DNA of 64,000 nt from Paenibacillus sedimenti (GCF_014534655.1 NZ_JACVVD010000005.1:124001-188000), one strand, 5' to 3'. Shown: positions 44,296 to 55,202, counted from the stretch's first letter. Translations and numbers: made by a program. Notes: generated from the letters alone by a model not told the origin.

Positions 44296-45459
44296 ATGAA
44301 GCAGCTCATAATCCACTGCGCGCCTGAACTGACGCAAGCGGCATTGTTGGAAGACGGCCGTCTTGCCGAGTATGATACGCAGTATCCGCTTGATTCCCAG
44401 AGAGCAGGCAGCATCTATTTGGGCCGCATCGTCAATGTACTTCCCGGTATGCAGGCGGCATTCGTCGATATCGGACTAGTTAAAAATGCCTTTCTATATA
44501 TAGATGATCTGCTCCCCGTCCATTTGGACAAACAACCCAAAATAAAACCCTCCATTACGGAACTCGTCGTGGTCGGGCAAACCCTCATGGTGCAAGTCAC
44601 CAAAGATCCGCAAGGTACCAAAGGCGCAAGGGTTACGACCCACGTTTCCATTCCAGGGCGCTGGATCGTATACATGCCGGACGCTGATTACATTGCCATT
44701 TCACGTAAAATTGATCTCGAAGCCGAAAGACTGCGATTAAAACAGATAGCCGAAGGCATCCTGCTTCCCGGTGAAGGTGTCATTGTCCGTACAGGAGCAG
44801 TGGGACAGAGCGAGGAAGCTATCCGTGATGATTTGCAAAATTTGCGGGATCTGTGGAGCTCAATCTGTTCCAAAATGGATGAAGCGCATGCTCCCGCCCA
44901 GCTTTATCAAGATCTTGATTTGCTTCCCAGACTGGCACGAGATGTCATTACGGATGACGTTAAAGAAGTATGGATGAATGACTCCAAAGTATACGAGGAA
45001 ATGAAGCTGCTGCTACGTAAGCAGAATCCGGGTTGGCGTGGCCGAGTCGCCTATTATGATCGTAAGGTGCCTTTGTTTGATCAATTCGGCGTCACCGAGG
45101 AACTAAACCGCAGCTTCAGGCGTAAGATCTGGCTGCCCAGCGGCGGCTATCTCGTCATTGATCAGACGGAAGCGCTGACCGTTATCGATGTGAATACGGG
45201 AAGATATACCGGTTCGATCGACCTGGAGCAGACGGTTTTTGACATTAATCGGGAAGCGGCGACGGAGATTCCAAGGTTGCTGCGTCTGCGCAATACTCGC
45301 GGCATTATCATTGTTGATTTTATCGATATGAATTCAGATTTGAATCGGTTGGCTGTGATGGAACATATCTCGCAAGCCGTTCGTAAGGATCGCTCCAAAA
45401 CCGTTATCGTTGGGTGGACGAAGCTGGGGCTTCTGGAAATGACACGCAAGCGCAAATAA
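44296..45459 (+). CDS. rng: RNase E/G-family protein without C-terminal zinc link
   Basis: This 387-residue protein has an S1 RNA-binding region (about 35-125), a 5'-sensor region, and a catalytic core with the two Mg-binding Asp residues in VIDVNTGRYTG and IIVDFIDM. The frame stops right after LLEMTRKRK. The usual zinc-link CPxC motif that joins dimers in RNase E/G should follow there but is absent. It may be a shortened enzyme or a truncated form. In this position Bacillales often have rng upstream of rplU. GAGGTG precedes the ATG. Confidence 0.88.
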   Translation: MKQLIIHCAPELTQAALLEDGRLAEYDTQYPLDSQRAGSIYLGRIVNVLPGMQAAFVDIGLVKNAFLYIDDLLPVHLDKQPKIKPSITELVVVGQTLMVQVTKDPQGTKGARVTTHVSIPGRWIVYMPDADYIAISRKIDLEAERLRLKQIAEGILLPGEGVIVRTGAVGQSEEAIRDDLQNLRDLWSSICSKMDEAHAPAQLYQDLDLLPRLARDVITDDVKEVWMNDSKVYEEMKLLLRKQNPGWRGRVAYYDRKVPLFDQFGVTEELNRSFRRKIWLPSGGYLVIDQTEALTVIDVNTGRYTGSIDLEQTVFDINREAATEIPRLLRLRNTRGIIIVDFIDMNSDLNRLAVMEHISQAVRKDRSKTVIVGWTKLGLLEMTRKRK

Positions 45460-45463
45460 GGCA

Positions 45464-45493
45464 TTGCATAGCAAAATGTTTCTGTGCTATAAT
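45464..45493 (+). promoter_or_regulatory. Promoter of rplU-prp-rpmA
   Basis: TTGCAT (45464) and TATAAT (45488) are spaced 18 bases apart, with TGC making an extended -10. Confidence 0.8.
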
Positions 45494-45499
45494 ACTCGA

Positions 45500-45600
45500 A
45501 GTGTGTTGTTTAGGCATGCTGTAACCGCACGAATCGGGTCGAAGTACGGCGATGGATTTATTCCGGCCGTCACCTGGACAAGGCGAGTCTGAGACATGAG
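45500..45600 (+). promoter_or_regulatory. Ribosomal protein L21 leader
   Basis: The 100-base GC-rich leader between promoter and rplU (including CCGCACGAATCGG and GGCCGTCACCTGGAC) fits the L21 leader found in Firmicutes, which is thought to bind L21 for autoregulation. I recognise it from position and general sequence, not from a model search. Confidence 0.7.
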
Positions 45601-45612
45601 GAGGTAATGAGA

Positions 45613-45924
45613 ATGTACGCAATTATTGAAACAGGCGGTAAACAGTACAAAGTTCAAGAGGGCGATGTTCTGTACATCGAGAAATTGAACGCAGCTGAAG
45701 GTGAAGTTGTTTCTTTTGATCGTGTGCTTGCGGTTTCCAAAGAGAGCGGTCTGGTTGTAGGTGCTCCATTGGTATCCGGTGCTGCAGTTTCCGCGAAAGT
45801 GGAGAAACACGGCAAAGGCGCGAAGGTTATTGTATACAAATACAAACCTAAAAAGAACTATCACAAAAAGCAAGGTCATCGTCAACCGTACACGAAAGTG
45901 GTCGTTGAGAAAATCCAAGCGTAA
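45613..45924 (+). CDS. rplU: 50S ribosomal protein L21
   Basis: This 103-residue r-protein begins [18 protein letters not shown] and contains [16 protein letters not shown] near its end, both family signatures. ATG 45613 is preferred over ATG 45607 because GAGG lies 10 bases upstream of it. It binds 23S rRNA near L20. Confidence 0.97.
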   Translation: MYAIIETGGKQYKVQEGDVLYIEKLNAAEGEVVSFDRVLAVSKESGLVVGAPLVSGAAVSAKVEKHGKGAKVIVYKYKPKKNYHKKQGHRQPYTKVVVEKIQA

Positions 45925-45935
45925 GAGGCAGCCTT

Positions 45936-46289
45936 ATGATCTATGTGACCATAGAGCGGCTTTCGCAGGATTCCCCTCAGATCTCATCTTTTGTGGTGGA
46001 AGGCCATGCTGAATATGACGTGCCTGGTAAAGACCTGGTCTGCGCGGCAGTATCGGCGGTAACGTTCGGTACTTATAATGCGATAGAATCATTAACGGGA
46101 ATCATTCCGCTCCATGAGATGGAACCGGGGCTTCTGGATGTAACCATTCCGGAGCTGACGGAAGCAGATCATGCGAAGAATGCTCAAGTTCAATTGATTC
46201 TAGAGTCCATGATCGTCATGCTACAAACGATTGAACGAAACTACGGTGACTATATAACGATTGAAACAACCTTTCGAGAAGGAGGATGA
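45936..46289 (+). CDS. prp: Ribosomal-processing cysteine protease Prp
   Basis: This 117-residue protease (YsxB) removes the N-terminal extension of L27 in Firmicutes. The catalytic pair is His24 in VEGHAEYD and Cys36 in DLVCAAVS. The gene lies between rplU and rpmA, as in B. subtilis and Staphylococcus. Confidence 0.95.
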   Translation: MIYVTIERLSQDSPQISSFVVEGHAEYDVPGKDLVCAAVSAVTFGTYNAIESLTGIIPLHEMEPGLLDVTIPELTEADHAKNAQVQLILESMIVMLQTIERNYGDYITIETTFREGG

Positions 46290-46293
46290 CACC

Positions 46294-46605
46294 ATGTTGC
46301 AATTGAATCTTCAGTTTTTCGCTTCCAAAAAGGGAGTAGGTTCTACAAAGAACGGTCGTGACAGTATCGCAAAACGCCTTGGCGTTAAGCGTGCTGACGG
46401 TCAAACAGTTACTGCCGGCAGCATTCTCGTTCGTCAACGCGGAACGAAAATTCACCCAGGTAACAATGTCGGCATCGGTTCGGACGATACATTGTTCGCT
46501 TTGGTAGAAGGCGTAGTGAAGTTCGAACGTTGGGGTCGCGATCGCAAAAAAGTGAGCGTATACCCAGCTGATGTAGCTCCTGTAGCTGCTACTGTAGAAG
46601 TGTAA
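46294..46605 (+). CDS. rpmA: 50S ribosomal protein L27 with cleavable N-terminal extension
   Basis: This 103-residue precursor starts [26 protein letters not shown] followed by A is the Prp cleavage motif, so mature L27 should begin at ASKKG. The rest is standard L27. GGAGGATGA stands before ATG 46294; the longer frame from 46261 overlaps the prp end and is unlikely. A terminator follows. Confidence 0.97.
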   Translation: MLQLNLQFFASKKGVGSTKNGRDSIAKRLGVKRADGQTVTAGSILVRQRGTKIHPGNNVGIGSDDTLFALVEGVVKFERWGRDRKKVSVYPADVAPVAATVEV

Positions 46606-46612
46606 GATCAAT

Positions 46613-46646
46613 CCCCGGCGAGCGATATGTTCGCTGGGGTTTTTCT
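46613..46646 (+). terminator. Terminator after rpmA
   Basis: CCCCGGCGA and TCGCTGGGG form a stem, then TTTTTC. Confidence 0.85.
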
Positions 46647-46704
46647 TTGTTTATACATCCTTTTTACAGCAGTAACAAGGATGGTGAACTTTTCCATATG
46701 GCAT

Positions 46705-46712
46705 GCTATACT
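46705..46712 (+). promoter_or_regulatory. Possible extended -10 for the spo0B-like gene
   Basis: GCTATACT lies 44 bases before the preferred start and has TG one base upstream of the hexamer. No clear -35 is seen. Confidence 0.4.
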
Positions 46713-46755
46713 GGAGAAACGGTTACATAGCAAGCGAGAACGGAGCGAAGCGGCA

Positions 46756-48824
<2,069 letters not shown>

Positions 48825-48835
48825 CTAACATAATG

Positions 48836-48868
48836 AAACCTGTCCAACCTATGGGCAGGTTTTTTCTT
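48836..48868 (+). terminator. Terminator after obg
   Basis: AAACCTGTCC and GGGCAGGTTT form a stem with one wobble pair, then a T run. Confidence 0.85.
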
Positions 48869-49007
48869 TGATATGATTTGATGGATTATGTTACGAAACT
48901 TGACATAACCTTTAAAAGGTATTACGATTTTATTGTTGATTACTGATTTCGTGTAAATTTACATAACATAATGAGCGTCGTTTATTAGCGAGGGGAGGGA
49001 TAGTATA

Positions 49008-50081
49008 TTGAAGAGATGGATCCAGGCGATCGGCACAAGTGGGCAGAATTCGCGAGATTTGTCTTACGATGAAGCGATTGAAGCCGCACATGAGATGGCG
49101 CGAGGGGATTCTACGGACGCACAATGCGCTGCTTTCTTGATGGCGCTCTGTATGAAGGGGGAAGCCAATGACGAATTGAATGCATTTTTGGACGTGTTTC
49201 GCAGTTATTCCTTGAACTACCAGCCATTTGCCGATTCACTCAGCTGTGCAGGACAGGCGGAAGGTCGCCGCTACTTTCCGGTAACGCTCCCTGTAAGTCT
49301 TCTTCTGGCATCCGTAGGCTTCTCTCAGGTGCTTCATGGAAGTGATGTGACTTCGCCCAAACAGGGAGTTGCTATGAAAGAAATCTTGGAGAGTTTCGGA
49401 GTTGTCCTAGAGTTGTCGGTACCGGCTTGGGAGGCCATTTTATTCCGGGCGCGAATTGGATTCTTACGGTCAGACCAGTTCTGTCCGCCGATTGGAAAAC
49501 TCAAGCAAGTTCGCGAGCAGCTTGGGCTTAGGACAGTCATAAATGCAGTAGAGCACGTGATGAATCCCGTGGGATCCTCAAACTTGATCACAGGCGTTAA
49601 CGGGCGAAAGGCAATGGAAGCATTGATTCCGATTTCCATCCGGTCAGGTTTTCAGAATGTCTATATTATTCAAGGCATTGAAGGCTCAGAGGATCTCCCG
49701 ATTTACGAGAACAGCACCATTCGAATTGTAACCCCATGGGGGGATGAATCCCGTTTGGTCGAACCCCGAAAGTTTGGTTTTAACAGCGATGTCCTGGTCC
49801 CGCTCAATAAAGACGATCAGGTCTCCATGCTTCGACGCATTATGGCAGGAGACGATTCTCAAGAAGTGAAACGAGAGCGTGATCATGTCATTTTCAACAC
49901 AGGGTTGCGCCTGACTTGGTTCGATAAAGTTGGCAGCTACGAGGAAGGATTCCAGCTTGCAGAGTCATTGCTGCAACGAAAAGAAGCTCAAAAAGTGATG
50001 CAGCGATGGGTCGATCAGAGTCATCGATGGAAAAGCCAGGCTCAGCAGATGAGCGACGATTCTTCCGCACAAATTGGTTGA
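49008..50081 (+). CDS. Anthranilate phosphoribosyltransferase-like (TrpD2/YbiB-type) protein
   Basis: This 357-residue protein has the helical N-terminal domain of the TrpD/nucleoside phosphorylase fold (LSYDEAIEAAHEMARGDSTD) and an alpha/beta domain with VLHGSDVTSPKQGVAMKEIL. The glycine-rich GTGGD loop that binds PRPP in true TrpD is not seen; the equivalent stretch reads CAGQAEGRRYF. It is therefore more likely a TrpD2/YbiB-type protein, some of which bind nucleic acid, than a tryptophan enzyme. No trp genes are nearby. The TTG start follows GGGAGGG. A terminator follows. Confidence 0.8.
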   Translation: MKRWIQAIGTSGQNSRDLSYDEAIEAAHEMARGDSTDAQCAAFLMALCMKGEANDELNAFLDVFRSYSLNYQPFADSLSCAGQAEGRRYFPVTLPVSLLLASVGFSQVLHGSDVTSPKQGVAMKEILESFGVVLELSVPAWEAILFRARIGFLRSDQFCPPIGKLKQVREQLGLRTVINAVEHVMNPVGSSNLITGVNGRKAMEALIPISIRSGFQNVYIIQGIEGSEDLPIYENSTIRIVTPWGDESRLVEPRKFGFNSDVLVPLNKDDQVSMLRRIMAGDDSQEVKRERDHVIFNTGLRLTWFDKVGSYEEGFQLAESLLQRKEAQKVMQRWVDQSHRWKSQAQQMSDDSSAQIG

Positions 50082-50084
50082 AGA

Positions 50085-50130
50085 GACTGTCCGGATGCAG
50101 TGATCTGCTCTTAGGGTGGTCTTTTTTTTC
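50085..50130 (+). terminator. Terminator after the TrpD2-like gene
   Basis: GACTGTCC and GGGTGGTC pair with wobbles around an inner GCAG/CTGC stem, followed by eight T. Confidence 0.75.
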
Positions 50131-50335
50131 TTGTATGGCAGGAAGTAATTGCTAATGAAACGGTTTCTATGGTTGTGATACCATCTAATAGTGGGAATAT
50201 TCATAGTTTACCAATATTGGTTTTGGAGGTACCCACTGAAACAAGCCTATAAGTTCGAAGTTCTATATGGATGGGTGATTCATTCGAAGCCAGTTTTTAT
50301 GGCGAAAAACTTTCAGGAGGCGAAGAACAACTACC
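50131..50335 (+). promoter_or_regulatory. Leader of the NlpC/P60 gene with inverted repeats and a hairpin repeat copy
   Basis: The 205-base region contains a perfect 12-bp palindrome ACCAATATTGGT (50210-50221), a possible GTGGG/CCCAC pair around it and two TTCGAA boxes. A degenerate copy of the ribosome-site repeat (GAAGCCAGTTTTTATGG then AAAAACTTTCAGGAGG, 50286-50320) ends 15 bases before the ATG. No known riboswitch class was recognised. Confidence 0.45.
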
Positions 50336-51340
50336 ATGAAAAAACAACTTCTGACTTTTATGCTCGTTCCTGCCATAGCGTTTGGAGCTGTTACGGTTCC
50401 ACTTCCACAGCAAGCTTCGGCTGCTTCTGCCGGAGAAATTGTTAGCAGCGTTAGTTTCAGACAAAGTCCAGATGAAGATTCCGCTCGCATCCGCTATTTA
50501 AAAGCCGGCGAGAACGTGACGATTTTGGAGAAAGTTAACAACTGGTGGTATAAAGTTCAAGACCAGAGCGGACGCGTTGGTTATGTGTCTACCAATGCTA
50601 AATATATTCATGCGAACGGATCGGATAGCGGCTCCGGCCAGTCTTCATCCGGAACAGGACGTATTGTTGCCGGCGTAAGCTTTCGTACGGAAGCCAATGT
50701 AAATGCGAGCCGCATTCGTTATTTAAAAGCAGGCGAAACGGTTCAAATCCTGCAAAAAGTGAACGACTGGTGGTACAAGGTTAGAGCTTCCGATGGTCGT
50801 GAAGGCTATATGAGTACAAGTTCAAAATACATACAGGTATCAGGTGAAACGTCAAATGGCGGATCATCAGGCGGATCCAATAACGGATCGGGATCTACAA
50901 GTGAAAACGTGCAAAAAATTATCGAAGCCGGCAAAAAATATCTCGGTAGGCCGTACGAATACGGCTCAAGCCGGAACGATACAAGTACATTTGACTGTTC
51001 AGACTTTGTTCGACAAGCTTTCCTGGACGGCATTGGCGTGACGCTGCCAAATGATTCGAGAGGCCAAGGCAGTTATGTAAAATCGCTTGGAAATGCCAAA
51101 ACGAATTGGCACGATTTGAAAGCCGGCGATTTGATGTTTTTCATGTCGTACAAGGGGACAGGCGCTTCGAACTACGCCGGAATAAACAAATCTGCACAAA
51201 CGATTACCCATGTAGCTATATATTTGGGAGATGGCAAAATTCTGTCAACCTACTCGAAAGAGAGCGGCGGGGTACGTATCGATACATTTGAAGGCCGACA
51301 TTGGGAGTATCGTTTCCTTTTTGGAGGAAGCGCGTTGTAA
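50336..51340 (+). CDS. Secreted NlpC/P60 peptidoglycan endopeptidase with two SH3 domains
   Basis: This 334-residue exported hydrolase has a signal peptide ending at ASA (about 1-29) and two bacterial SH3 repeats (about 38-98 and 110-170) that share SRIRYLKAGE-like and VGYVST-like stretches. A Gly/Ser/Asn linker and a C40 domain (about 190-334) follow, with Cys near 220 in DCSDFVRQ and His near 291 in THVAIYLGDG. It should cleave D-Glu to diamino-acid bonds in stem peptides. AGGAGG is 15 bases from the ATG, which is long. Confidence 0.94.
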   Translation: MKKQLLTFMLVPAIAFGAVTVPLPQQASAASAGEIVSSVSFRQSPDEDSARIRYLKAGENVTILEKVNNWWYKVQDQSGRVGYVSTNAKYIHANGSDSGSGQSSSGTGRIVAGVSFRTEANVNASRIRYLKAGETVQILQKVNDWWYKVRASDGREGYMSTSSKYIQVSGETSNGGSSGGSNNGSGSTSENVQKIIEAGKKYLGRPYEYGSSRNDTSTFDCSDFVRQAFLDGIGVTLPNDSRGQGSYVKSLGNAKTNWHDLKAGDLMFFMSYKGTGASNYAGINKSAQTITHVAIYLGDGKILSTYSKESGGVRIDTFEGRHWEYRFLFGGSAL

Positions 51341-51350
51341 AAGGCATAAA

Positions 51351-51388
51351 AAAAGGGCAGACTTCGAGAAATCGAGGTCTGTCCTTTT
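51351..51388. terminator. Bidirectional terminator between NlpC/P60 and NUDIX genes
   Basis: AAAAGGGCAGACTTCGA and TCGAGGTCTGTCCTTTT form a long near-perfect stem with loop GAAA. Confidence 0.9.
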
Positions 51389-51398
51389 CATCATTTTC

Positions 51399-51908
51399 TC
51401 ATGTTTGCAGCGGATCGAGCAATGGATTCCAGTGAATGGTTGGCTCACCCGTCTCGGGATGCATACCTGCTGTGCCTACCCAAGGGTAAGGTGTAAGGCC
51501 AACAGTGAAATAATGTTCAAGCAGACAGCGAAAGATATAGGGCAGGGGACGCTCGAGCACCAGATCTCTAGGAATCCAGTGCAGATCGCCTTCACAGGTA
51601 ACGATACGCGGATTGACATCGGTAGTGCCTATATAGAAAAATTGCTGACGGATTTCTAGTCCATTCAGTCGCAATAATACGTATTGCATGCGCAGGCCAT
51701 GGATTTCATCATGTTCAATTCCGGTTTCTTCCCACACTTCGCGTATGCATGCGTTTCTGGGATGATTAAGTTCTTGGGGCTCTAAATGCCCGCCGATGGC
51801 TGCCCATAATCCCGGCGACAGCTTGCGGGTTAAGGAACGCTTCATCATAAGAAGCTCATCCTGGCTGTTCCAAAGAAGGGCCGTGGACATCATTCGCAGG
51901 TTAATCAC
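51399..51908 (-). CDS. NUDIX hydrolase
   Basis: This 169-residue protein has a NUDIX box running from GGHLEPQE to IREVWEETGIE. The REVWEETGI half matches the REUxEExGU consensus. There are nine rather than seven residues between the first Glu and the Arg, a small insertion. The substrate cannot be told from sequence. GTG 51908 follows AAGGAG by 9 bases, and that site lies at the end of a hairpin repeat. Confidence 0.9.
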   Translation of the reverse strand: MINLRMMSTALLWNSQDELLMMKRSLTRKLSPGLWAAIGGHLEPQELNHPRNACIREVWEETGIEHDEIHGLRMQYVLLRLNGLEIRQQFFYIGTTDVNPRIVTCEGDLHWIPRDLVLERPLPYIFRCLLEHYFTVGLTPYPWVGTAGMHPETGEPTIHWNPLLDPLQT

Positions 51909-51928
51909 TACTGGGTCTCCTTGTCCTA

Positions 51929-51975
51929 AGATTTTTGCAGAAGCAAAAATTTCATCGTAAGCGTTGCTGAGCTTC
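51929..51975 (-). repeat. Hairpin repeat module upstream of the NUDIX gene
   Basis: Read on the reverse strand: CAACGCTTACGATGAAA, then TTTTTGC-ttct-GCAAAAA, then CTTAGGACAAGGAG. It matches the lonB module including the CAACGCTTACGA lead and the terminal ribosome site. Confidence 0.65.
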
Positions 51976-52044
51976 CTTCAGCTTATCACAGTAAAGATCA
52001 GCAAAGATAGTGTCAGCATTTAACGTTTTCATGAAAATTACCTA

Positions 52045-52073
52045 TTGCTTCAATGGAAGCATTTCGATATAAT
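52045..52073 (+). promoter_or_regulatory. Promoter of pheB-hom
   Basis: TTGCTT (52045) and TATAAT (52068) are 17 bases apart and about 45 bases before pheB. Confidence 0.6.
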
Positions 52074-52117
52074 GTCCACTATAAAGAAACATCAGTCTTT
52101 CTAGAGAGGACGATAAA

Positions 52118-52603
52118 GTGGTGCCGGAAAGCAAAGAATTTTTCCCGCCGATCAAGCCTACCGGCCCGGAGAGGTACTATTTAATCCGGGAAGATATTTT
52201 GCCGGAAGGCGTGCTCAAGACGGTACAGGCCAAGGAGCTGCTTGCACGAGGCGAAGTGAAGACGATTCACGATGCGGTTGAACAAGTCGGGCTTAGCCGC
52301 AGTGCTTTCTATAAGTATAAAGATGGCATACATCCGCTCAGCAAGCTCGAACGGGAGCGTATCATTACGATCTCTATGGATCTCGAGCATCGATCCGGTA
52401 TTTTATCCAGAGTGCTGGCGCTTATTGCGAACTTGGAAGGAAATGTGCTGACCATACATCAGACGATTCCTCTGCAGGGTATGGCCAACGTTGTCATTTC
52501 TGTAGAGACATCCTCGCTCGGCGAGGAAATTCGCCAGCTGCTGGATCGGCTTGGGGCACAAGAAGGTGTAAAGCGGGCCGTGATTATCGGTCAGGGCAGT
52601 TAA
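52118..52603 (+). CDS. pheB: ACT-domain protein PheB
   Basis: This 161-residue protein has an N-terminal helical region with a helix-turn-helix-like stretch (TIHDAVEQVGLSRSAFYKYK, about 49-68) and a C-terminal ACT domain (about 84-158). It corresponds to B. subtilis PheB, found next to obg and pheA. The name reflects an old chorismate mutase assignment. A regulatory amino-acid-sensing role is more likely from its domains. The GTG start follows AGAGAGGA. hom begins 26 bases later. Confidence 0.88.
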   Translation: MVPESKEFFPPIKPTGPERYYLIREDILPEGVLKTVQAKELLARGEVKTIHDAVEQVGLSRSAFYKYKDGIHPLSKLERERIITISMDLEHRSGILSRVLALIANLEGNVLTIHQTIPLQGMANVVISVETSSLGEEIRQLLDRLGAQEGVKRAVIIGQGS

Positions 52604-52629
52604 GCTAGAAACTAATAGGAGGAATTGGA

Positions 52630-53916
52630 ATGAAACCGATCAAAGTAGGATTACTCGGACTGGGTACTGTAGGTACAGGTGTGGTCCGCATTGTTGAAGG
52701 ACATCAAGAGGATTTGCAACGTCAAACAGGTTCCGCGATTGAAATTGTTAAGATTTTGGTTCAAGATAAAACGAAAAGCCGCAGCATCACGGTCGATCCG
52801 GACAAGCTAACGGAGAACGCATGGGATGTTATTAATAATAGCGAGATTGATGTTATTGTTGAAGTAATGGGAGGTATTGAGACAACGAAAGAGCACATCC
52901 TGACCGCACTGAACAACGGCAAGCATATCGTAACAGCGAACAAAGATTTAATGGCGATGCATGGACCGGAAATTTTGGCCAAAGCAGCTGAGAAGGGCTG
53001 TGACGTCCTTTATGAGGCGAGCGTTGCCGGCGGTATTCCAATCATCCGCGCCCTGGTGGAGGGCTTCTCTTCCGATCGGATTACGAAGATCATGGGAATC
53101 GTAAACGGTACGACCAACTATATTTTAACGAAAATGAGTCAAGAAGGCGCTGCATACGCAGATGTTCTGAAAGAAGCCCAACAGCTCGGCTACGCAGAAG
53201 CGGATCCGACTTCCGACGTTGAAGGTCTTGATGCGGCACGTAAAATGACAATTCTTTCCACGCTTGGCTTCCATGCGAATGTTGCACTTGGCGACGTTGA
53301 AGTGAAAGGGATCTCGAGTGTCTCCAAAGAAGATATCCAATACGGCAAGAAGCTGGGCTATGAAGTTAAGCTGCTTGGTATTGCGGAGAATCATGACGGT
53401 CATATTTCTGTAAGCGTGCAGCCGACAATGGTAAAAAACACGCATCCGCTTGCGTCTGTCAATGGCGTGTTCAATGCAGTTTACGTATACGGTGAAGCGG
53501 TAGGCGAAACGATGTTTTACGGTCCGGGAGCGGGTGAACTGCCGACAGCGACGTCTGTCGTTGCTGACCTGGTAGCCGTTGTACGCAACCTCAAGCTGGG
53601 CGTAAACGGACGCACTGTTTTGGCGCCATACAAAGAAAAGAAACTTAAAACCGATGAGCAAATCGCTTCCAAAAACTTCATTCTTCTGCATGTTGAAGAC
53701 AAAGCGGGCGTTCTGGCGCAAATCACGCAAATTTTTGCCCAGCATGAAGTCAGCCTGGAATCGGTATTCCAGCATCCGAATGCCCATAACCCGAAAGCGG
53801 AAATTATCATCATTACCCATGATGCCAACCAAGCAAGCATGAAGAATGTGCTGAAGCAGTTCGAATCCATGGATGTTATACATTCAATCAAAAGCCTCTA
53901 CCGCGTAGAAGGCTAA
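52630..53916 (+). CDS. hom: Homoserine dehydrogenase
   Basis: This 428-residue enzyme reduces aspartate semialdehyde to homoserine. It has an NAD(P) motif VGLLGLGTVGTGVVR, the catalytic region with NGTTNYILTKMS and EADPTSDVEGLDAARK, and a C-terminal ACT domain (about 350-428) for threonine feedback. TAGGAGG precedes the ATG. In B. subtilis hom-thrC-thrB form one operon elsewhere in the chromosome; here thrC is separated from hom by a foldback element. Confidence 0.97.
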   Translation: MKPIKVGLLGLGTVGTGVVRIVEGHQEDLQRQTGSAIEIVKILVQDKTKSRSITVDPDKLTENAWDVINNSEIDVIVEVMGGIETTKEHILTALNNGKHIVTANKDLMAMHGPEILAKAAEKGCDVLYEASVAGGIPIIRALVEGFSSDRITKIMGIVNGTTNYILTKMSQEGAAYADVLKEAQQLGYAEADPTSDVEGLDAARKMTILSTLGFHANVALGDVEVKGISSVSKEDIQYGKKLGYEVKLLGIAENHDGHISVSVQPTMVKNTHPLASVNGVFNAVYVYGEAVGETMFYGPGAGELPTATSVVADLVAVVRNLKLGVNGRTVLAPYKEKKLKTDEQIASKNFILLHVEDKAGVLAQITQIFAQHEVSLESVFQHPNAHNPKAEIIIITHDANQASMKNVLKQFESMDVIHSIKSLYRVEG

Positions 53917-53923
53917 GATGTAA

Positions 53924-54078
53924 TTTTAAAAGTCCACTTTGATAACGATGTTTTTTCAGGAAGGTTACTCGGCATCGAATCTTAAACGAATCCGGGAAGT
54001 CTGGTACTCACATCTCGCTCCGTTCCTCCTTCTCCGTATTCGTCCAACCTTCTCGGTTCTGAAAGCGGACTTTTAAAA
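53924..54078. mobile_element. MITE-like foldback element between hom and thrC
   Basis: A 155-base non-coding element has 17-base terminal inverted repeats (TTTTAAAAGTCCaCTTT and AAAGcGGACTTTTAAAA, one mismatch). Nested inner pairs are GAAGGTT/AACCTTC (53960 and 54046) and ACGAAT/ATTCGT (53986 and 54038). No ORF is inside. It looks like a non-autonomous repeat; target duplications cannot be identified. Confidence 0.65.
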
Positions 54079-54137
54079 CTTTCATTGAATGATAGGATAT
54101 AAAAGTTAAAATATAAGAAAAGAGGCGCTGTACTGAA

Positions 54138-55202
54138 ATGAGATATATGGGCTTATTGCAAACTTACAAAAACTATTTACCTGTTAACGACAACACGCCG
54201 CTGCTTACGTTGCAAGAAGGAAATACCCCATTAGTTCGCGCTGAAAAGCTATCCGATGAGCTGGATCTCGATATTTATTTCAAATATGAAGGCTTGAACC
54301 CTACGGGTTCGTTCAAAGATCGCGGCATGGTTATGGCCGTTGCCAAGGCGATGGAGGAAGGCAGCCGCACGATTATGTGCGCATCCACAGGCAACACCTC
54401 CGCGGCCGCGGCCGCTTATGCAGCGAGAGGGAATTTGAACTGTATCGTCCTCATTCCTAACAACAATATTGCGCTTGGCAAGCTGGCACAAGCGATTATT
54501 TATGGCGCTAAAGTGATCGCGATTGAAGGCAACTTCGACCGGGCTCTGGAAATTGTGCGTGAAATTACAGCCAAACATCCGATTACGCTTGTAAACTCGG
54601 TCAACCCTTACCGCATCGAAGGTCAGAAAACGGCTGCTTTTGAAGTGAGCGACCAGCTAGGCAAAGCTCCGGATTTCTTGGCGATTCCAGTTGGTAACGC
54701 CGGTAATATTACCGCTTACTGGAAAGGGTTTAAAGAGTATCATGCCGAAGGCAAAATCAGCTCGCTGCCGAAAATGATCGGCTTCGAGGCTGAAGGTGCA
54801 ATGGCCATTGTTAAAGGTGAACCGATCCGCGATCCGGAAACGATTGCGACGGCAATTCGTATCGGAAATCCTGCGAGCTGGGATAGCGCGGTTAATGCGG
54901 CGAATGAATCCGGCGGACAAATTAATTACGTTACGGATGAGCAAATTCTGCATGCTTACCGCACCATCGCGGCGAAGGAAGGCATTTTCGCTGAGCCTGC
55001 ATCCGCGGCTTCGATAGCCGGTGTAATGAAGCTGAAAGCGGAAGGCTATTTCAAAGGCGGAGAGAGCGTAGTATGCGTACTCACCGGACACGGATTGAAA
55101 GATCCTAACATTGCGATCAAGAGCGTAGCCGGCGGGGATCCGCTGGTCGTTCAGGACTCCGAGCAAGCCGTTATGGAAGCTATCCGCAAACTGGAGGGGT
55201 GA
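54138..55202 (+). CDS. thrC: Threonine synthase
   Basis: This 354-residue PLP enzyme converts O-phosphohomoserine to threonine. The PLP lysine is in [11 protein letters not shown] (about residue 60). [17 protein letters not shown] is the phosphate-binding helix region. A possible promoter (TTGAAT, 16 bases, TAAAAT at 54107) lies just after the foldback element, so thrC may have independent transcription. thrB follows in 7 bases. Confidence 0.97.
   Translation: MRYMGLLQTYKNYLPVNDNTPLLTLQEGNTPLVRAEKLSDELDLDIYFKYEGLNPTGSFKDRGMVMAVAKAMEEGSRTIMCASTGNTSAAAAAYAARGNLNCIVLIPNNNIALGKLAQAIIYGAKVIAIEGNFDRALEIVREITAKHPITLVNSVNPYRIEGQKTAAFEVSDQLGKAPDFLAIPVGNAGNITAYWKGFKEYHAEGKISSLPKMIGFEAEGAMAIVKGEPIRDPETIATAIRIGNPASWDSAVNAANESGGQINYVTDEQILHAYRTIAAKEGIFAEPASAASIAGVMKLKAEGYFKGGESVVCVLTGHGLKDPNIAIKSVAGGDPLVVQDSEQAVMEAIRKLEG

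Noticed and set aside
50131..50335. c-di-AMP (ydaO/yuaA) riboswitch before the NlpC/P60 gene
   Set aside because: The conserved core sequence of that class was not recognisable, so only a generic structured leader is reported.
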